From Georgenia satyanarayanai (GTDB taxonomy: Bacteria > Actinomycetota > Actinomycetes > Actinomycetales > Actinomycetaceae): DNA of 64,000 nt. Every line of letters begins with the position of its first letter. The stretch's first letter is position 1. The translations under genes and the position numbers were made by a program. Below are positions 25,354-33,621 of this stretch, piece by piece. The DNA lies in contig NZ_VUKC01000008.1 in the NCBI RefSeq assembly GCF_009193135.1, positions 82,488-146,487 of the forward strand, given 5' to 3'. A model generated the notes under the pieces. It was not told the origin of the DNA, made no database searches, and saw only the letters and a list, made by a program, of their open reading frames with translations.

Positions 25354-25830
25354 TCAGGGCTCGACGTCGTCGGCGTCGGCCGCGCCAGTGTGGGCGAGCA
25401 CGCGCTCACCCAGTGCCGTCTCCACGCTCTCGAGGAGGAGGTACACGATGCCGGCGAGGAAGGGCGCGAGCGCCCAGACGGCCGCGTGCGACACGAGCGT
25501 GCCGGCCAGCCACACCGCACCGAGCCCGCCCAGGACGGACACGATGTTGAGGCTCGTCCCGACCGCCAGGACGTGCGAGCGGTGCTGGGGCATCGGCCGG
25601 CGGAAGCCGCGGGACAGGATGCCCTCCAGCAGCGTGAAGGACATGACCGCGCCGGCGGCGAAGAGGACGATCCTCCCCGCGTCCGGTGTCCCCTCCGTCG
25701 CCTGGAGCATCCCGAAGCTCACGGTGACGAGGATCGAGAAGCCGAAGGTCGTGCTCTCCCTGCCGACCGTGCTCCTCATGCCCCTGACGATCGTGCTGCT
25801 GTGACGCCCGTCCTCGTCGTCCTTCGTCAC
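25354..25830 (-). CDS. Predicted membrane protein, unknown function
   Basis: A 158-residue protein with four likely membrane helices: FGFSILVTVSFGMLQ, IVLFAAGAVMSFTLLEGIL, LNIVSVLGGLGAVWLAGTLV and WALAPFLAGIVYLLLESVETAL. A charged, hydrophilic N-terminus (MTKDDEDGRHSST) and acidic C-terminus frame them. GTG is chosen because GGGAGGAGC lies 8 nt upstream; an ATG further upstream gives an arginine-rich leader without a ribosome site. I do not recognise a family. Confidence 0.8.
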   Translation of the reverse strand: MTKDDEDGRHSSTIVRGMRSTVGRESTTFGFSILVTVSFGMLQATEGTPDAGRIVLFAAGAVMSFTLLEGILSRGFRRPMPQHRSHVLAVGTSLNIVSVLGGLGAVWLAGTLVSHAAVWALAPFLAGIVYLLLESVETALGERVLAHTGAADADDVEP

Positions 25831-25910
25831 CTCGTGCTCCTCCCGGTCCGCAGGCTGTGTCCGGCAGGTTCGCACCCGTAGCCGGTGCTCGCTCGCCGGA
25901 AGGCGGTGCC

Positions 25911-27758
25911 CTACACCGGCCGCGCCGTCGTCATCCCGTGGCCGAGCGGGACCGTGGACGCGGTGCCGAGGAGGAGCTCGAAGGTGCTCGGCACCGGGTA
26001 GTACCTCGCGAGGAAGTCGCCGAGGAGCCCACCGCTGCCCACCTCACCGACGGCGGGGGAGTCGTTGAGGCAGAAGACGTCGAACTCGCGGCGTCGCAGC
26101 AGCCGGCGCAGCCGGGCCGCGCCGCGCGGGTGCGCCAGGTCGAGGTAGAGGTAGGCGAGGCGTCCCGGCACCGCCCTGCCCAGGGCGTAGGCGTAGTAGT
26201 GGTGCAGCGCCGAGCTGATCGACAGGTCGTCCGGGTGGCGGAAGGTCGACGCGGCCACCTGGGCGAAGAGGTCGGGATGGTCGCTCTCCATCTGCTGGAG
26301 CACCGAGCGCAGCTGCGGGTGGGGGGTGTGCTGGAACAGGTGGGTCACCCGTCTGCCGAAGACGTCCCCGAGGAGGGCGCGGTTGTTCTTCGCCGCGCTC
26401 GTCACGGGGGCGTCGTGCGGCTGGTGGTCGCGGGTGTCCATGAGAGCGGAGGACGGGAAGAACTTCGCCAGCCCGTTGCCGTGGAAGAACAGGCCCGGGG
26501 CGACCGGCCGGCCGAAGAACACGTCGTCGTTGAGGTAGAGGTACTGCTCGGCCAGGCCGGGGACGTGGTGCAGCTGGGACTCGATGGCGTGGGAGTTGAA
26601 CACCGGCAGCACGCCCGGGTCGGTGAAGATGTCGCGGTGGTCCACGATGCGCAGCCGCGGGTGGTCGGTGTCGAGCCAGTCCGGGACCTGCCCGGCGGTG
26701 ACGAGGTGGACGCGGCGGACCCAGGGGGCGAACATCTCCAGCGAGCGCAGCGAGTAGCGCAGCTCGTCCTGGGAGCGGAACCGCGCCGCGTGCGTCGCCT
26801 CGGCCGTGCGGCGATGGTCGGCGGGGACGCCCAGGGCGGCGAGACGCGCGGCGTTCCACGCGGGGTCCGTCCCGTCGACCCACGTGTAGACGACGTCGAC
26901 AGGGCCGGTGGCGTCGAACAGGTGGGGCAGCGGGCCGACGTCGACCGACCCGCTCCCGGTCGCCTCCCCCCACTGCGACGCGGTCAGCTGCGTGGTCCAG
27001 GCCTGGCGGCGCGGCGCGACGAGGGTGCCCACCGTCTCCGAGGGGAGCTCGCCCGGACCGGTGGGCGCGGGCAGCACCTCCGGCCAGGCCTCGACGTCGA
27101 CCCCGACCTCGGGAGCCAGCAGTCGACGGGTCCCGCCTGGTGCCTCACGGAGCACCCGGAACCCGTCCCGCGTGGTGACGGCCCGGGCGAGGCGCCGTGC
27201 CGTGAGACGGCGGGGACGCGCCGCGCGGGCGTCGAGCGGGACGACCCGCCAGGTCCGGTCCAGACCGTCCGCGAGGGCAGCCGCCGCGCGCTCCCGGTCG
27301 CCCCGGCGGACGACGACGGCCGCCGGCTTCCCGGCACCCGCGGGCATGACGGTCGCGCGGACCCCGGCGTCGCGCAGGGCCGCGAGGACCTGCTCCCGGC
27401 GCCTGACCTCGGAGGCGGGGTCGTGGCGCGCGATGCCGCCCGGCTCGTCCGGGCACGCCCGCGCGTCCGCGCCGGGCCGGCGGCCGAGGGACTGCGACCC
27501 GGCGACCCGCCGCGCGAGCCCCGCACCGACGCGGCGCGGGAGGGTGGAGACCACGCGGCTGCCGAGCACCGCGGCCCCGTCACGGACCCGTGCGCGGCGC
27601 GAGACGGTGTCCCGGTAGAGGAGCATCTCGGTGCCCATGGCGTCCACGGTGCGCTTGAGCTCGTGGGCGTCGGGACGGCCGTGGTCCTCCACGACGACGG
27701 TCGGGTCGATACCGGCGAGCGCTCGGGTACGTCGGGGCACAGGAACCGCCTCTCTCAT
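25911..27758 (-). CDS. Stealth-family glycosyl phosphotransferase
   Basis: A 615-residue protein with the Stealth conserved regions in order: CR1 VDVVYTWVDGTDPAW (about residue 288), CR2 RFRSQDELRYSLRSLEMFAPWVRRVHLVTAGQVPDWL, CR3 FNSHAIESQLHHVPGLAEQYLYLNDDVFFGRPV (about 400-435), and a CR4-like YLYLDLAHPRGAARLRRLLRRREFDVFCLNDS. Stealth proteins transfer hexose-1-phosphate from UDP-sugars to build capsule or exopolysaccharide phosphodiesters (relatives: SacB, GNPTAB). The N-terminal ~250 residues are basic and variable. It stands alone, with no capsule genes next to it. The track-length start at 27803 would be TTG; the ATG at 27758 is preferred. Confidence 0.92.
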   Translation of the reverse strand: MREAVPVPRRTRALAGIDPTVVVEDHGRPDAHELKRTVDAMGTEMLLYRDTVSRRARVRDGAAVLGSRVVSTLPRRVGAGLARRVAGSQSLGRRPGADARACPDEPGGIARHDPASEVRRREQVLAALRDAGVRATVMPAGAGKPAAVVVRRGDRERAAAALADGLDRTWRVVPLDARAARPRRLTARRLARAVTTRDGFRVLREAPGGTRRLLAPEVGVDVEAWPEVLPAPTGPGELPSETVGTLVAPRRQAWTTQLTASQWGEATGSGSVDVGPLPHLFDATGPVDVVYTWVDGTDPAWNAARLAALGVPADHRRTAEATHAARFRSQDELRYSLRSLEMFAPWVRRVHLVTAGQVPDWLDTDHPRLRIVDHRDIFTDPGVLPVFNSHAIESQLHHVPGLAEQYLYLNDDVFFGRPVAPGLFFHGNGLAKFFPSSALMDTRDHQPHDAPVTSAAKNNRALLGDVFGRRVTHLFQHTPHPQLRSVLQQMESDHPDLFAQVAASTFRHPDDLSISSALHHYYAYALGRAVPGRLAYLYLDLAHPRGAARLRRLLRRREFDVFCLNDSPAVGEVGSGGLLGDFLARYYPVPSTFELLLGTASTVPLGHGMTTARPV

Positions 27759-28052
27759 TGTCGGTGCGCGCGGTGAGCTGCGCCGTCTCGGCGCGAGCTC
27801 CAACCGCGGCGCGGTGGGCGGTAGTTCGTGAGCAGTGCAGCAGGTCCGCGCGCCGGGTCGCGCAGCGGGTCGGCACCGTGCCGGCCGTCACCGGCGGCGG
27901 CCGGCAGCGGAAGGGCCCTCAGTGTAGGCCCAAGGACTGGTCAACCGCCGGTCGGAGCGACCTCGGCCACGTGGCATCGACGTCGCGGGCTGGCCGTAGG
28001 CTGTGGGGCGGGCCCGGGAGCCCTGGCCGGTCAGTCGTGGAATGGGTGAGGC

Positions 28053-28952
28053 ATGTCGTCGAAGGGTGCTGCGCGCAGCCGGGGTCAGCAGCTGGCGTGG
28101 AAGGTGCCGGTGGCGCTGGTGGCGCTCGTCGTCGTCGTGCTCGCCGCGCGGTGGCTGCGTGAGGTCCCGGCCGTGGCCGGGTTCGTCACCGACTACCCGG
28201 GCACCACCGAGCTGCCGGAGACGGCGCCGGTCGGACTGCCCGCATGGGTCGGCTGGCAGCACTTCCTCAACGCCTTCCTCCTCGTCTTCATCGTGCGCAG
28301 CGGATGGCTCATCCGCACCACCCAGCGTCCCAAGGGCCACTGGCAGCCGCGGAAGCCGGCCCGCGGGAAGAAGCCGGTGCGCATCAGCCTCAACCTGTGG
28401 CTGCACCTCGCCGCGGACGCGCTGTGGGTGCTCAACGGCCTGGTCTTCGCCGTCCTCATCGTCGTCACCGGCCACTGGGTACGGCTCGTCCCGACGAGCT
28501 GGGACGTCTTCCCGCACGCCCTGTCGGTCGGGATCCAGTACCTGTCCCTCGACTGGCCGGCGCACGGCAGCTGGGTCAACTACAACGCCCTGCAGGTGCT
28601 GTCCTACTTCCTCACCGTGTTCGTCGCGGCGCCGCTGGCCCTCGTCACGGGTCTGCGGATGTCCCCGGTGTGGCCGGCGGGCTGGCGCTTCGTGCCGATG
28701 AGCCTCGCCCGCGCGCTGCACTTCCCGCTCATGGTCTACTTCGTCGCCTTCACCGTCGTCCACGTCGCCCTCGTGCTGGCCACCGACGCGCAGGGCAACC
28801 TCAACCACATGTTCGCCGCGCGCAACGACGGCAGCTGGCTCGGCCTCGTCTACTTCGCCGTCGCGCTCGCGCTCATGGTCGCGGCCTGGGTGGTCGCCAA
28901 GCCCGTCTTCACCCAGCCGGTGGCCGCGCTCACCGGCAAGGTCACGCGGTAG
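28053..28952 (+). CDS. Cytochrome b/b6-type di-heme membrane protein
   Basis: A 299-residue integral membrane protein with five or six helices, of the cytochrome b561/Ni-Fe hydrogenase b-type subunit fold. Heme-ligand histidines are likely in WVGWQHFLNAFLLVF, SLNLWLHLAADALWVLNG, FVPMSLARALHFPLMVYF and FTVVHVALVLA. In actinobacteria such proteins usually sit beside a molybdopterin oxidoreductase of the sulfite-oxidase fold, which they connect to the quinone pool. None is encoded here, so the partner is missing or elsewhere. The ATG start gives an arginine/lysine-rich cytoplasmic N-terminus. Confidence 0.85.
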   Translation: MSSKGAARSRGQQLAWKVPVALVALVVVVLAARWLREVPAVAGFVTDYPGTTELPETAPVGLPAWVGWQHFLNAFLLVFIVRSGWLIRTTQRPKGHWQPRKPARGKKPVRISLNLWLHLAADALWVLNGLVFAVLIVVTGHWVRLVPTSWDVFPHALSVGIQYLSLDWPAHGSWVNYNALQVLSYFLTVFVAAPLALVTGLRMSPVWPAGWRFVPMSLARALHFPLMVYFVAFTVVHVALVLATDAQGNLNHMFAARNDGSWLGLVYFAVALALMVAAWVVAKPVFTQPVAALTGKVTR

Positions 28953-29589
28953 CGAGGACCACCCGGCCGCGCGGGGTGTCGAGGACCGCGCGCAGCAGGG
29001 CCCGCGGCCCGGCGGTCACCGTCAGCGGCGCGCCGAGTGCCGCGAGCATGCGCGTCGCCGCGGGGGCGTCGGGGGCCTCGGCGGAGAGCTCGAGCAGGGT
29101 GAGCGCCGGCAGCTCGCCCTGGGCGGGGTGCGGTGTGTCGCGCCAGTCGATGAGGAAGGGGCGGATGCCGGCGGAGCCGGGCGTCATCCGCCAGCGCAGC
29201 AGCCGTCCGTCCGGGGTCGTGCGCTCGGTGGCCCGCACCTCGCCGACATCGATCCCGGCGGCCGCGGCGTCGCGGACCGTCTCGTCGAGGTCCGCGGGGC
29301 GCACGGCCCACGTGTGGAGCGAGGGCTCACGCACGTGCCCGACGCCGAGACCCACACGGTCCGCGGGCAGGCCCTGCTCGGGGTCGGGCCCGATGACCTC
29401 GAGGTAGGTCCGCCGTGGCCCGGTGGTGCCCGGCAGGTCCAGGGCGAGGAGGTGGTTGGCGGTGCCCAGCCCCGGGTGGGAACCGCCGCGCACGGCCTCC
29501 ACGCCGGTGAGCCCGGCGAGGTGGGCGACCCCGTCGGCGAGGTCCGGGACGGCCCACAGGAGGTGGTCGAGGGTGGCGGGGACGGTCAT
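28942..29589 (-). CDS. VOC-superfamily protein, glyoxalase_3-like
   Basis: A 215-residue two-module VOC protein of the 'glyoxalase-like domain' (Glyoxalase_3) type: TLDHLLWAVPDLADGVAHLAGLTGVEAVRGGSHPGLGTANHLLALD, then YLEVIGPDPEQ and the C-terminal part RWRMTPGSAGIRPFLIDW. Function unknown beyond the fold. The ribosome site is GAAGGAGAACC. It overlaps the cytochrome b gene 3' end by 11 bp and is divergent from the SDR gene. Confidence 0.87.
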   Translation of the reverse strand: MTVPATLDHLLWAVPDLADGVAHLAGLTGVEAVRGGSHPGLGTANHLLALDLPGTTGPRRTYLEVIGPDPEQGLPADRVGLGVGHVREPSLHTWAVRPADLDETVRDAAAAGIDVGEVRATERTTPDGRLLRWRMTPGSAGIRPFLIDWRDTPHPAQGELPALTLLELSAEAPDAPAATRMLAALGAPLTVTAGPRALLRAVLDTPRGRVVLATA

Positions 29590-29623
29590 GGTTCTCCTTC
29601 GGTCGTGCGTAGGCTGCTCATCG

Positions 29624-30316
29624 ATGACTCCTGATCCTGCCCGTCGTGTCCTGGTCACCGGCGCCGCCCGCGGCATCGGCCGCGCCGTCGCCGACGCCCT
29701 CACCGACCACGAGCTCGTGCTGACCGTACGCCGCCGCGAGGACGTCGCGCGGCTCGGGACCGAGCTGCCGGGCGCGCGCGTCCTGCTCCTCGACCTCGCC
29801 GACGCGCCGGCGATCGCCGAGCGGGTCGCCGGCATCGAGGTGGACGCCGTCGTGCACTGCGCGGGCGTCGAGGGCGTGGCCCCGGCCGCCGAGCTCGACC
29901 CGGCCCGGCTGGCGACGGTCATGGCCGCGAACCTCGCGGGCCCGGTCGAGCTCACGCGGATCCTCCTGCCGGGGCTGCGTCGCCGCGGTGGGCACGTCGT
30001 GTTCGTCAGCTCCACGGCCGTGCTCGGCGCCTTCCCGGGCTGGGCCGCCTACGCCGCCTCGAAGGCGGCGCTGCGCGCGTACGCGGACACGCTGCGGGTG
30101 GAGGAGCCGGGCGTCCGGGTCACCAGTGTCCTGCCCGGCCGGACCGACACGGGGATGCAGCGGCGCATCCACGAGCAGGCCGGCCGGGACTTCGACCCGG
30201 CGACGGCGATGGCGGCGGCCAGTGTGGCCGCCGCCATCCGGTCGGTGCTGACGGCGCCCGGGGACGTCGAGATCCCCGAGCTCGTCCTCACCCCGTTCAC
30301 TCACCCGGGCGGATGA
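29624..30316 (+). CDS. Short-chain dehydrogenase/reductase
   Basis: A 230-residue NAD(P)-dependent oxidoreductase. Cofactor motif VLVTGAARGIGRAVAD, DLADAP acidic/adenine contact, VHCAGVEG (the family NAG variant), catalytic serine in FVSSTAVLGAF and the YxxxK pair in WAAYAASKAALRAYAD. The catalytic set is complete. The substrate is not identifiable. Its last 20 bp overlap the end of the convergent binding-protein gene. It starts 35 bp from the divergent VOC gene. Confidence 0.9.
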   Translation: MTPDPARRVLVTGAARGIGRAVADALTDHELVLTVRRREDVARLGTELPGARVLLLDLADAPAIAERVAGIEVDAVVHCAGVEGVAPAAELDPARLATVMAANLAGPVELTRILLPGLRRRGGHVVFVSSTAVLGAFPGWAAYAASKAALRAYADTLRVEEPGVRVTSVLPGRTDTGMQRRIHEQAGRDFDPATAMAAASVAAAIRSVLTAPGDVEIPELVLTPFTHPGG

Positions 30317-31268
30317 AGATCTCCTCGTAGTTCGGCTCCTCGCTGATCATCCCGTGCTCGACGGCGGCCGCGGCGATGACCCTGACGCTCTCCTCGTCGA
30401 GCCCGGGGGCGAAGACGTGGAGGTTGGTCTCGTCGACGAGCTCGACGTCGATCTGGAGGTTCTCGACGATCGTCTCGCGCACCCGGTCGGGGTTCTCCGT
30501 GGCGAACTCGTTCGCCCGGTCCATCGCGCGCTGGAACGCCGCGACGATCTCCGGGTTCTCCTCCGCGAAAGCTCCGCTCGTGATGTAGTAGCCGATCGTC
30601 GTGTCCGGGAAGGACTCGACGAAGTTCGAGATGATCGGGGTGAACCCGCGGCTCTCCGAGATCGCCCGGTGCGGCTCGACGGACCAGATCGCGTCGACGT
30701 CCCCGCGCTCGAGCGCGGCCGGCATGTCGGAGTAGTTCATCGGGGTGAACTCGATGGCCGAGGTGTCGACGCCGTTGTTCTCCAGGGCCACCTTGATCGT
30801 GAGGTCGCCGAGGTTGTTCACGGAGTTCACCGCGATGTTCGCGCCCGCGAGGCCCGCGGCGTCCGTGATCGGGCTGTCGGGCAGGACGAAGATGCGGGAG
30901 GTGTCCCCCTCCGGGTCCGCTGCTACGGCGCAGCAGTTGGCGACGAACTTGACGTCGAGCCCCTGGTCGATCGCCTGCAGGTCGCTCACCGCGTTCGCGT
31001 AGCCGATGGGGCTCTCCTGGTTGACGACCGAGGGGACGATGGCCGAGCCCGCCTCGGCGATGCGGACCTCGACGTCCAGGCCCTCCTCCTCGAAGAAGCC
31101 CTCCTGGACGCCGAGGTGCAGCGGCCCGGCGTCCATCGTCGGGATCTGCATGACGGTGAGCGGGGTGAGGCCGTCCTCGCCGGCCTCGAGTCCGTCCCCG
31201 CCGCCGCACGCGGCGAGGAGCAGGGCGGTCGTCGCCGCCAGGGCGAGGGTGGTGTGGCGTGCTCTCAT
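30297..31268 (-). CDS. ABC substrate-binding lipoprotein, NitT/TauT (NMT1-like) family
   Basis: A 323-residue solute-binding protein. Signal peptide and lipobox ALLLAACGGG anchor it outside the membrane. The mature protein matches the NMT1/SsuA-like fold: VMQIPTMDAGPLHLGVQEGFFEEEGLDVEVRIAEAGSAIVPSVVNQESPIGYANAVSDLQAI, then IAVNSVNNLGDLTIKVALENNGVD and DVDAIWSVEPHRAISESRG. These proteins bind nitrate, sulfonates, thiamine precursors or aromatic acids. The CVAN-like pair NCCAVA in the pocket region is unusual. It is the last gene of the minus-strand operon, 10 bp after the ATPase gene. GGAGGAACC precedes the ATG. Confidence 0.93.
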   Translation of the reverse strand: MRARHTTLALAATTALLLAACGGGDGLEAGEDGLTPLTVMQIPTMDAGPLHLGVQEGFFEEEGLDVEVRIAEAGSAIVPSVVNQESPIGYANAVSDLQAIDQGLDVKFVANCCAVAADPEGDTSRIFVLPDSPITDAAGLAGANIAVNSVNNLGDLTIKVALENNGVDTSAIEFTPMNYSDMPAALERGDVDAIWSVEPHRAISESRGFTPIISNFVESFPDTTIGYYITSGAFAEENPEIVAAFQRAMDRANEFATENPDRVRETIVENLQIDVELVDETNLHVFAPGLDEESVRVIAAAAVEHGMISEEPNYEEIFIRPGE

Positions 31269-31278
31269 GGTTCCTCCG

Positions 31279-32085
31279 TCAGATGACGTATTCGGGGCTG
31301 GTGGGTCCGTCCACGTCACGTACGCGGTTGCGGATCTCGGCGAACACCTCGGAGCGCAGCTGGCTGAAGCGCGGCAGCTCCTTGGTGGCGATCTGGTCCC
31401 GGTCCCGCGGCAGGTCGATGTCGACGACCGTGGTGATGCGGCTCGGGGACTTGGACACGACGGCGACGCGGTCGCTGAGGTAGACGGACTCGTCGACGTC
31501 GTGGGTGACGAAGACGACCGTCATCGCCGACTCCTCGCGCAGCCGGAGGACGAGGTCCTCGAGGTCGGCGCGGGTCTGGGCGTCGACCGACGCGAACGGC
31601 TCGTCCATGACGAGCACCTCGGGCCGGTAGGCGATGGCGCGGGCGATCGCCGCGCGCTGCTGCATGCCGCCGGAGAGCTCCCCGGGGTGCTTGCGTGCGG
31701 CGTCCCCGAGCCCGACGTCGGCGAGCGCCCGCGCCGTGCGCTCGGCGATCTCGGCCTTGGCGAGGCCCTGGGCCCGCAGCGGGAGGGCGACGTTCCTCTC
31801 CACGGAGAACCACGGCAGCAGCGAGCGCGAGTAGTCCTGGAGGACGACGGCGAACTCGCGCGGCACGCCGCGCACCGCCCGCCCCTGGTACTCGACCGTC
31901 CCGGACGTGGGCTCGAGCAGGCCGGTGAGGCAGCGCAGGAGCGTCGTCTTGCCCGCTCCCGAGGGGCCGACGATCGTGAAGAACTCGCCTGCGGCGACGT
32001 CGAAGGTGATGTCGTCCAGGGCCCGGAAGGAGCCGTAGTCCTTGGCGAGCCGGTCGACGTGGAGGATCGGTGGTGTCTGTGTCAT
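31279..32085 (-). CDS. ABC transporter ATP-binding protein, SsuB/TauB type
   Basis: A 268-residue importer ATPase: Walker A VGPSGAGKTTLL, Q-loop VVLQDYSRSLLPWFSV, signature LSGGMQQRAAIARAIAYRP, Walker B VLVMDEPFASVD and H-loop VTHDVDES. SRSLLPWFSVERNVALPL is the usual NitT/TauT coupling region. It energises the two permeases encoded upstream. The start is 1 bp after the permease stop. Together with binding protein and permeases it forms a complete importer. Confidence 0.95.
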   Translation of the reverse strand: MTQTPPILHVDRLAKDYGSFRALDDITFDVAAGEFFTIVGPSGAGKTTLLRCLTGLLEPTSGTVEYQGRAVRGVPREFAVVLQDYSRSLLPWFSVERNVALPLRAQGLAKAEIAERTARALADVGLGDAARKHPGELSGGMQQRAAIARAIAYRPEVLVMDEPFASVDAQTRADLEDLVLRLREESAMTVVFVTHDVDESVYLSDRVAVVSKSPSRITTVVDIDLPRDRDQIATKELPRFSQLRSEVFAEIRNRVRDVDGPTSPEYVI

Positions 32086-32086
32086 G

Positions 32087-32833
32087 TCAGGCCCGGTGGT
32101 AGCGACGGTCGGTGAGGCGCTCGACGGCGCCGAAGAGCAGGTTGAGCACGAGACCGAGGATCCCCAGGAGGAGGATCGCCCCCCACACGGCCACGATGTT
32201 GAAGCTGGTCTGCGCGGTCCACAGGACGAACCCGATGCCGATGCGGCTGCCGGTCATCTCGCTGGTGACGACGAGGATGAGCGCGAGCGGGATCGCGATG
32301 CGGATGCCCGCGGCCGCGCGCGGGTAGATCGCCGGGCCGACGACGTGGAGCTGGCGGAACCAGCCGGTGATCCCGAAGCTGCGGGTGGTGTCGAGCAGCG
32401 TGGCGGGCAGCTGGCGGCAGCCGTCGATGACGTTGAGCAGGATGGGGAAGAAGCAGCCGAGGGCGATGATGAAGATCTTCATCGACGTCCCCAGCCCGAA
32501 GAGGACCATCGCGAAGGGGATGAGCGCGGTGGCGGGGATCGCGCGGACGAACTCGAAGGTCGGGGCGACCGCCCGGTCCAGCCACCGCACCTGGCCGATG
32601 AGCATGCCGAGCCCGATCCCGAGGACGACGGCGAGGGAGAGCCCGACGGCGAGGTTGCGGACGCTGTCGACGAGGTGCTCGGTGCCGGCCCCACCGAGCC
32701 AGTACTCGAGGAGGTTGTCCAGCACCCGGGGCAGCGGCGGGTAGTAGGGGTTGGTCGAGGCGGCCGACGTCGCCCACCACGCGGCGAGGGCGAGGACCGC
32801 GCCGAGCAGTCCGAGCAGGGTGCGGCGGTTCAT
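32087..32833 (-). CDS. ABC transporter permease, SsuC/TauC type (second)
   Basis: A 248-residue protein with about six helices. The EAA-loop that docks on the ATPase reads ATLLDTTRSFGITGWFRQLHVVGPAIYPRAAAGIRIAIPLALILVV. It is a paralogue of the upstream permease (263 residues) but clearly diverged in the N-terminal half. The ATG start overlaps the stop of that permease by 4 bp. Two different permeases suggest a heterodimeric channel, where classical SsuC and TauC work as homodimers. Confidence 0.93.
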   Translation of the reverse strand: MNRRTLLGLLGAVLALAAWWATSAASTNPYYPPLPRVLDNLLEYWLGGAGTEHLVDSVRNLAVGLSLAVVLGIGLGMLIGQVRWLDRAVAPTFEFVRAIPATALIPFAMVLFGLGTSMKIFIIALGCFFPILLNVIDGCRQLPATLLDTTRSFGITGWFRQLHVVGPAIYPRAAAGIRIAIPLALILVVTSEMTGSRIGIGFVLWTAQTSFNIVAVWGAILLLGILGLVLNLLFGAVERLTDRRYHRA

Positions 32834-33621
32834 CGGCGCGCCCCCTGCCAGCCGACGACGCGTCGGGCGAGCACGGTGAGGACCGTGTTGATCGCCAGGC
32901 CGACGATCCCGATGACGACGACGTAGGCGTACATCCGGGTGAGGTCACCGGCGCTGCGGGCGAGGTTGAGCCCCTGGCCCAAGCCCGGCACGCCGCCGAG
33001 GAGGATCTCGCTCGTCACCGTGATGATGAGCGCGGTCGCCGAGGCGATCCGCACGCCGGTCACCAGCCCGGGCACCATCGCGGGCAGCGTGAGCCAGCGG
33101 ACCGTCTGGACCCGGGAGAGGTTGTAGGCGCGAGCGGTGTCGCGGGCCACCGGGTCGACGGCGCCGGTGGCGTAGATCGCGGCGACGAGCATCTGCCACA
33201 CGGCGGCGTAGGCGGCGAGGAAGACTGCTCCGTCGCGTGCGCCGCCGATGGTGAGGACGACGAGCGGGATGAGCGCGATCGAAGGGATGGGGCGGAGGAA
33301 CTCGACGACGGGCGTGAGGAGCCACTGGACCCAGCGCACGCTGCCGAGCAGCATGCCGACGACCGTCCCGAGCACGACCGCGATCCCCAGCGAGACGCCC
33401 CACCCGACGAGCGTGCTGCCGATGTCGGTCCACAGCGCCGGACCGGCCAGGAGCCGGCCGAGGGCGGCGAGCACCTCGGTGGGCGGCGGGGCGTAGCTGC
33501 GCGGCAGGACGTCGGTGACGGAGAGCAGCTGGAGGAGGGCGAGCAGGCCGACGACGACCGCCGCCGGGAGGGCCACGGTCCCCAGCCGCGACTCGCGTCG
33601 CGCCGTCGTCACGGCCGTCAC
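32830..33621 (-). CDS. ABC transporter permease, SsuC/TauC type (first)
   Basis: A 263-residue permease with an extended Arg-containing N-terminus and about six helices. The binding-protein-dependent transport signature is DPVARDTARAYNLSRVQTVRWLTLPAMVPGLVTGVRIASATALIITV, with FLRPIPSIALIPLVVL before it as usual for this family. The GTG start overlaps the acyl-CoA ligase stop by 4 bp, so transporter and CoA-activating enzyme are translated together. That coupling argues that the imported compound is a carboxylic acid. Confidence 0.93.
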   Translation of the reverse strand: MTAVTTARRESRLGTVALPAAVVVGLLALLQLLSVTDVLPRSYAPPPTEVLAALGRLLAGPALWTDIGSTLVGWGVSLGIAVVLGTVVGMLLGSVRWVQWLLTPVVEFLRPIPSIALIPLVVLTIGGARDGAVFLAAYAAVWQMLVAAIYATGAVDPVARDTARAYNLSRVQTVRWLTLPAMVPGLVTGVRIASATALIITVTSEILLGGVPGLGQGLNLARSAGDLTRMYAYVVVIGIVGLAINTVLTVLARRVVGWQGARR

